Shown: piece by piece, positions 59,826-64,000 of the stretch
Layout of the letters: every line of letters begins with the position of its first letter
Position numbering within the stretch: position 1 is the first letter of the stretch
NCBI RefSeq assembly: GCF_015207525.1
Contig: NZ_JADEWR010000015.1
Coordinates: 85,124-149,123 of the forward strand
Reading direction: 5' to 3'
DNA from: Nodosilinea sp. LEGE 06152
GTDB lineage: Bacteria; Cyanobacteriota; Cyanobacteriia; Phormidesmidales; Phormidesmidaceae
Length of the DNA stretch: 64,000 bases
Notes under the pieces: generated by a model
The model's input: the letters and a program-made list of their open reading frames with translations, nothing else
The model's database searches: none
Told to the model about the DNA's origin: nothing
Position numbers and translations under genes: made by a program

Positions 59826-60974
59826 TTAACGCCCAACGCCCACCACCTCGGTAGCACGAGCCGCACGGGCCGACGCCATCTGGGCCTCCCCATAAATGTA
59901 CTGCCCTAGAGCGTTAGCCTGTCGGCAGGGCGTAGCCAAGTGGGCGTTGATCTTGGCCTCTCTCAGCAGGCGCTGAATGTCTTCCCAGAAAAACTCGCCG
60001 CCGCCGCCGGTGAGAATAACATCGGTAACTCGCTCAGGCAGCCAAGCCAGCAGACGGTTGCACATCTCCCGCGAGAAATTTTCTTTGAGGTTGGGCAAAA
60101 TGTCATCCAAGTTGGTCGGTCGGTTGGCTCCCCGAGGACGGTAAAATCGTTCGCCTTTGGGTTGATTTACGGCAGCGATCAAGGCTAGAGACTGGCTATC
60201 GGCTCCCTCAATCTGAGCCGCCACCTGCTCATAAAACTGGCTCATGGCAAACGCTTCACTTCTAGACACCCCGCGGGCAAACCTAAAGTTGTCGACCATG
60301 ATGCAGTCTGTGGTCTGGTGCCCAATGTCTACGATCGCAACTGGCAGCTTGGTAAAGTCAACGTTGGCGTCCTTCGTTTCCTGCACCTCATTCCAGAGAA
60401 TGCTGCCGTATCCTTCGGGCATCACCCAAACCTTGTTGATGTGGATGGTGGCAGGTTCGCCGCGATAGCTCATCACGTGCGGCCCCAGCAGCAGGCTCAT
60501 CAACTGCTCTTTCTCGCGCTCAAACTGATCCTGGGAGTGATAGGGCAAACCCAAAACGACTGAAATCTCATCCTTCAGTTGAAAGTAGCCGACGCAGGCT
60601 AAGACCTTGACCAGGGCGTCGTTGACCTTAGACTGGCCAACGCCTAAATTAGCGCCAAAGTCCTCGGCCAGTTGCCCCATTGCATAGCCGCTGCCCTGGT
60701 AAACCATCCAAATGTCAGACAGAGGATCTGTCGCACGGGCCTCGAACGCGCCTCCCTGCACCTGTTCCATTGACAAATGCTTGACGTTAGCCGGAATAAA
60801 GACAACTCTGTTGGGATCGCGGCTAATAGAGGTTTTGGTCGAGGTTCGCCCTAAATCAACACTGAGGATAGAGCTGGGTAAACTACCGGCTTCTTTCACG
60901 GCTGGGGCATCGCCTGAGGGTTTCACCAGCGGTGTCTGGTTCATCGGTATAGAAGCAGCTTGTGACATGGTCAT
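59826..60974 (-). CDS. ParM/StbA-family actin-like protein
   Basis: This 382-residue protein has actin-fold ATPase motifs: phosphate 1 ILSVDLGRTSTKTSISRD (about 37-54), phosphate 2 VAIVDIGHQTTDCIMVDN, and adenosine VTDVILTGGGGEFFWEDIQRLL. It therefore belongs to the ParM/StbA/Alp family that forms polymers to move DNA. It is chromosomal here, with a coiled-coil protein downstream. The ATG at 60974 or 60968 can start it. Plasmid-type partition is one option, a cell-shape or division role another; I cannot separate them from sequence. Confidence 0.87.
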   Translation of the reverse strand: MTMSQAASIPMNQTPLVKPSGDAPAVKEAGSLPSSILSVDLGRTSTKTSISRDPNRVVFIPANVKHLSMEQVQGGAFEARATDPLSDIWMVYQGSGYAMGQLAEDFGANLGVGQSKVNDALVKVLACVGYFQLKDEISVVLGLPYHSQDQFEREKEQLMSLLLGPHVMSYRGEPATIHINKVWVMPEGYGSILWNEVQETKDANVDFTKLPVAIVDIGHQTTDCIMVDNFRFARGVSRSEAFAMSQFYEQVAAQIEGADSQSLALIAAVNQPKGERFYRPRGANRPTNLDDILPNLKENFSREMCNRLLAWLPERVTDVILTGGGGEFFWEDIQRLLREAKINAHLATPCRQANALGQYIYGEAQMASARAARATEVVGVGR

Positions 60975-61512
60975 TGATTCTGAACCCTTTATTGAGCTTC
61001 ACAAAAACCACCAACCTCGTACCCCCACAGCAAAGCCAGGTCAAAATCTACGAAGACTTTGACGGGAATTGGGTTTTAGACTTGATGGTTAACTGTCCAA
61101 GACTCCCAAACCGACAAAGTGTTCCAGGAAAATTTTTTCTATTACAGGTGGCACTTTGATACTACAATGCTACGCATTTAGATTACTTTTCAAGTCGCCA
61201 ACTCGTCAGTATAATCTACCTCTAAACAAGTCAAAAAAATCACAGGGTTTCTCTATAGAGTCTTTAAGGCATACATTTAAGTTCATTTAATCTAATGTTT
61301 TCGCCATCCTTATTAATAATGAAATAAGCAAAGCAGATGAACTTCAGGCGATCGCTTGTTGCCTTAATTGTTTCCGGCTTCAATAAGTTCAAGGTTTGAG
61401 CTAGGTTGAGTAAACGTGGTTTCTGGCTACAAGAAAGGACCAGCTGATAACATCAGCCGGTCCTTTTTTTGCTTACCGTATAGCAGGCCGAATCCGGTCT
61501 GCGTTAGCGGGT
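60975..61512. other. AT-rich region upstream of the parM-like gene
   Basis: No gene is recognised. The region is AT-rich and contains several CAAGTC/GACTTG sequences (about 61079, 61096, 61189, 61227), which might be binding sites for the partition-like partner but are weak. The groEL terminator is at 61437-61463. A short plus-strand frame at 61416-61727 lies over the groEL end and is a shadow. Confidence 0.45.
61437..61470. terminator. Terminator after groEL
   Basis: GGACC, A, GCTGAT, AAC, ATCAGC, C, GGTCC make an 11-base interrupted stem followed by TTTTTTT on the plus strand and TTTCTTG on the minus strand. It lies 50 bases after the groEL stop and can terminate that minus-strand transcript and any plus-strand read-through. 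Confidence 0.85.
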
Positions 61513-63147
61513 TTAGTAGTCGAAGTCGCCGCCCATGCCAGCGCCAGCGCCAGCGGCAGGGGTCTTGGGCTCGGGCTTATCGACCACAATGCACTCGGTG
61601 GTCAGCACCATCGAGGCGATGGAAGCCGCATTTTGCAGGCCAGAGCGGGTCACCTTGGCGGGGTCGACAATGCCAGCCTCGAACATATCGACGAACTGGT
61701 TGTTGGCGGCGTCGTAGCCGATGTTAAAGTCCTTCTCCTTCACCTGCTCAACGATCACAGCGCCGTTGAAGCCCGCATTCTCAGCGATGCGGCTGAGGGG
61801 GGCGGTGAGGGCGCGGGTGACGATCTGCGCACCCAGCAGCTCTTCGCCGCTGAGGTTATCGCTGGCCCAGGCTTCAAGTTGGGGAGCCAGGTGGGCCAGG
61901 GTGGTGCCGCCGCCGGGGACGATGCCCTCTTCTACAGCGGCCTTAGTGGCGTTGATGGCGTCTTCGAGGCGCAGCTTGCGGTCCTTCATCTCGGTTTCGG
62001 TGGCGGCACCGACTTTGATCACGGCCACACCGCCAGAGAGCTTGGCCAGGCGCTCTTGCAGCTTCTCTTTATCGTAGGTGGAGTCGGTTTCGTCGATCTG
62101 GCGACGGATCTGCTCGCAGCGGGCCTTGACCTGCTGCTCGTTGCCTTCAGCGACGACGGTGGTGGTGTCTTTGGTGATGGTGATGCGGCGAGCGCTGCCC
62201 AGCATGTCTACCTTCACGTTGTCGAGCTTGAGGCCGGTGTCTTCGCTGATCACCTGACCGCCAGTTAGCACAGCGATATCTTCGAGCATGGCTTTGCGGC
62301 GATCGCCGAACCCAGGCGCTTTCACAGCGGCCACATTCAGCACGCCACGCATGCGGTTGACCACCAGGGTAGCCAGGGCCTCTTTCTCAATGTCTTCGGC
62401 GATAATCATCAGGGGCTTGCCGGAGCGGGCGACTTGCTCTAGCACGGGCACCAGATCCTGCACCAGGGCGATCTTCTTGTCGGTGAGCAGAATGTAGGGG
62501 TCGTCGAGCACTGCTTCCATGCGCTCGGTGTCGGTGACGAAGTAGGGCGACAGGTAGCCCTTGTCGAAGCGCATCCCTTCGGTGACCTCCAGTTCGGTGG
62601 TCATCGACTTGCCTTCTTCGAGGGAAATCACGCCCTCGCGGCCTACTTTATCCATAGCGTCGGCGATCATCTGGCCCACTTCGTCGTCGTTGCCAGCGGA
62701 AATGGAGCCGACCTGAGCGATGGACTTGGAGTCGCCGACGGGGCGGGCGTGCTCGGCAATTTTCTCGACCAGGAAGGCGGTAGCTTTGTCGATACCGCGC
62801 TTCAGCGAAATGGCGTTGGCCCCGGCAGCGACGTTGCGCAGCCCCTCTTTGACAATCGCATGACCCAGCACCGTAGCGGTGGTGGTACCGTCACCAGCGG
62901 CGTCGTTGGTCTTGCTGGCGGCCTGGCGCAGCAGAGAGACGGCGGTATTTTCAATATGATCTTCTAGCTCGATTTCTTTAGCGATGGTGATGCCGTCGTT
63001 GATGATCTGGGGTGCGCCGTACTTTTTCTCGAGCACCACGTTGCGGCCCTTGGGGCCGAGGGTGACGGCGACGGCTTCAGCCAGCAGGTCGAAACCGCGC
63101 TCCAGGGCGCGACGGGCATCTTCGTTGTAGGTAATCGTTTTAGCCAT
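61513..63147 (-). CDS. groL: Chaperonin GroEL
   Basis: This 544-residue chaperonin begins MAKTITYNEDARRALERGFD. The family blocks LGPKGRNVVLEKKYGAPQIINDGITIAKEIEL, AGDGTTTATVLGHAIVKEGL and GANAISLKRGIDKA are present, and the C terminus ends GGMGGDFDY rather than with repeated GGM units. With GroES it folds proteins in an ATP-driven cage. GGAGG precedes the ATG by 12 bases. It is the second gene of a groES-groEL operon 273 bases after groES and is probably the copy corresponding to cyanobacterial GroEL1. Confidence 0.98.
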   Translation of the reverse strand: MAKTITYNEDARRALERGFDLLAEAVAVTLGPKGRNVVLEKKYGAPQIINDGITIAKEIELEDHIENTAVSLLRQAASKTNDAAGDGTTTATVLGHAIVKEGLRNVAAGANAISLKRGIDKATAFLVEKIAEHARPVGDSKSIAQVGSISAGNDDEVGQMIADAMDKVGREGVISLEEGKSMTTELEVTEGMRFDKGYLSPYFVTDTERMEAVLDDPYILLTDKKIALVQDLVPVLEQVARSGKPLMIIAEDIEKEALATLVVNRMRGVLNVAAVKAPGFGDRRKAMLEDIAVLTGGQVISEDTGLKLDNVKVDMLGSARRITITKDTTTVVAEGNEQQVKARCEQIRRQIDETDSTYDKEKLQERLAKLSGGVAVIKVGAATETEMKDRKLRLEDAINATKAAVEEGIVPGGGTTLAHLAPQLEAWASDNLSGEELLGAQIVTRALTAPLSRIAENAGFNGAVIVEQVKEKDFNIGYDAANNQFVDMFEAGIVDPAKVTRSGLQNAASIASMVLTTECIVVDKPEPKTPAAGAGAGMGGDFDY

Positions 63148-63420
63148 CGGTAAATAATCCTCCCAACAAAAGGTGAGTTGTTGAACTAACTGCGTTTGAT
63201 TGAGAATCTGGGTTGATTTTTTAGGGTGCGTTACGGCTTCGCTTAACCCGCTGAGCTTGCTTAAAGGGATGTTTCGAGTGGATGAGACATCTTCTTAAAG
63301 CACTTTTCGAGCGGTGCATTGCGGTTGCACCCTTCGGGTTGATGGGCGATCGCTCTGGTCGATGGTGGGCAGTGCCCACCCTACCTAGCCAAAATCGCCA
63401 ATCCAAAATCCAAAATCGGT
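63148..63420. other. Spacer between groES and groEL with dispersed repeats
   Basis: It contains GGTGGGCAGTGCCCACC (63364-63380, a palindrome also seen at 6773-6791) and AATCGCCAATCCAAAATCCAAAATC, a typical cyanobacterial intergenic repeat. There is no gene. The long spacer makes a separate groEL promoter possible. Confidence 0.6.
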
Positions 63421-63732
63421 CTAGCCGAGGGCAGCCAGCACGTCGGACTCGCGCAGCAGCACGTAGTCGTCGGTGCCGAGCTTGATGTCGGTACCGGCGT
63501 ACTTGGAGTAGAGCACCTTGTCGCCGACCTTGACTTCCATCGCCTGGAACGAGCCGTTGTCGTCGCGCTTGCCGGGGCCGACCTGCACTACTTCACCCAC
63601 CTGGGGCTTTTCTTTTGCAGTGTCGGGCAGCAAAATGCCGCCGGCAGTTTTTTCTTCAGCGGCGCTGACCTTGACCAAAATGCGATCGCCCAGAGGCTTC
63701 ACAGTAGACACACTCAGGGTGACTGCGGCCAT
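63421..63732 (-). CDS. groS: Co-chaperonin GroES
   Basis: This 103-residue protein contains VKPLGDRILVKVSAAEEKTAGGILLPDTAKEKPQVGEVVQVGPGKRDDNG and KVGDKVLYSKYAGTDIKLGTDDYVLLRESDVLA, the complete GroES sequence with its mobile loop. It caps the GroEL ring. It is the first gene of the operon; GGAGG lies eight bases before the ATG at 63732, and a CIRCE operator lies 52 bases upstream. Confidence 0.98.
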   Translation of the reverse strand: MAAVTLSVSTVKPLGDRILVKVSAAEEKTAGGILLPDTAKEKPQVGEVVQVGPGKRDDNGSFQAMEVKVGDKVLYSKYAGTDIKLGTDDYVLLRESDVLAALG

Positions 63733-63783
63733 AACGTACCTCCAAAAGGTTTGCGTAGTGAATGGTTGAATGGACAGGATGCG

Positions 63784-63810
63784 TTAGCACTCACGCTTCC
63801 TGAGTGCTAA
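63784..63810. promoter_or_regulatory. CIRCE operator (HrcA binding site)
   Basis: TTAGCACTC, nine bases, GAGTGCTAA forms a perfect inverted repeat with the exact CIRCE consensus and spacing, upstream of groES. HrcA represses the groESL operon here and releases it at heat shock. Confidence 0.97.
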
Positions 63811-63870
63811 TTTAGCCGCCCGGAAGTTTTTTCTGCAATTCTCTGGGAGGTGTGGTTTGCCGTACTTATG

Positions 63871-64000
63871 TAGATGGGTGGATGGGTAAATGAGTAGGCG
63901 GGTAGATGTATATGCACTGCAAGGTAAAGATGTCGAGGAGCTTTGCTTCCTGCCTGACTGCCCACTCGCCTACTCGCCCACTCGCCTACTTCCCCACTCG
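63871..64000. repeat. Octamer repeat array, copy 3 (runs off window edge)
   Basis: G-rich units (GTAGATGGGTGGATGGGTAA) around 63871-63908 and C-rich units (CGCCTACT, CGCCCACT) at 63960-64000 are arranged as inverted arms. They have the same unit sequences as the arrays at 20667-20731 and 25197-25432. The array continues beyond the window. Confidence 0.85.

Noticed and set aside
60975..61300. CAAGTC repeats as a parC centromere
   Set aside because: Only a few irregularly spaced, short matches; expected by chance in AT-rich DNA.
61633..62268. Long plus-strand frame opposite groEL
   Set aside because: Antisense shadow of groEL caused by its codon bias.

Overview
The window is cyanobacterial chromosome. 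The supporting signs are very frequent HIP1 octamers (GCGATCGC), a tmRNA whose proteolysis tag reads ANTIVPFARKAAPVAA, groES-groEL behind a perfect CIRCE element, and many families typical of cyanobacteria: an NblB-like HEAT protein, Uma2/DUF820 proteins, ParM/StbA and a CHAT protein. Gene content and the moderately high GC fit a filamentous Leptolyngbya/Nodosilinea-like lineage, but no marker here fixes the genus. There is no rRNA operon, CRISPR array or complete insertion sequence.

Layout. 1-6.8 kb: the 5' end of glgX, a two-pore-helix-type cation channel, a membrane protein, a saccharopine-dehydrogenase-like oxidoreductase and a YdaT/DUF2188 protein. 7.4-15 kb: enolase, an exported S9 peptidase, a CHAT-TM-TPR protein and a methylglyoxal-synthase/diacylglycerol-kinase fusion. 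15-18 kb: a 770-bp fold-back element beside ssrA, then rplU-rpmA. 18-29 kb: an SGNH hydrolase, YchJ, PlsC, tRNA-Thr and tRNA-Tyr, an anti-sigma-type ATPase, NblB-like HEAT protein, a CBS protein, an M42 peptidase and a phospholipase-D-like protein carrying an EF-hand loop. 29-30.6 kb: a helix-turn-helix gene bracketed by four copies of a 22-bp double repeat, a convergent candidate structured RNA, and a PchB-like chorismate mutase. 31-36 kb: a gluconate uptake operon (gntP-gntK) and rsgA.

36.7-39.3 kb is an AT-rich accessory island with a TIR-FGE-sulfatase fusion, a small cationic membrane protein, DUF2283 and a gene fragment. 39.5-45.9 kb: a FAD desaturase-like enzyme divergent from a TspO-like protein, three Uma2 genes around a decayed MNT/HEPN toxin-antitoxin pair, and an MscS channel. 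46.6-50.4 kb is an oxidative-stress block: an atypical peroxiredoxin and katG in one operon, plus Cu/Zn superoxide dismutase. 50.7-55.4 kb: a SNF2 helicase and a SWIM zinc-finger protein separated by a VapBC-like pair. 55-64 kb: a fourth Uma2 gene, an FdhF/YdeP molybdoenzyme, an actin-like ParM with a coiled-coil partner, and groES-groEL.

Three octamer-repeat arrays with related sequence (20.7, 25.2 and 63.9 kb) and several dispersed palindromes lie between genes. The least explained structures are the 29.2-30.1 kb protein/repeat/RNA locus, the TIR-FGE island, the fold-back element beside ssrA, and the peroxiredoxin whose active-site cysteine is displaced. All identifications come from reading the sequence; no database search was run.
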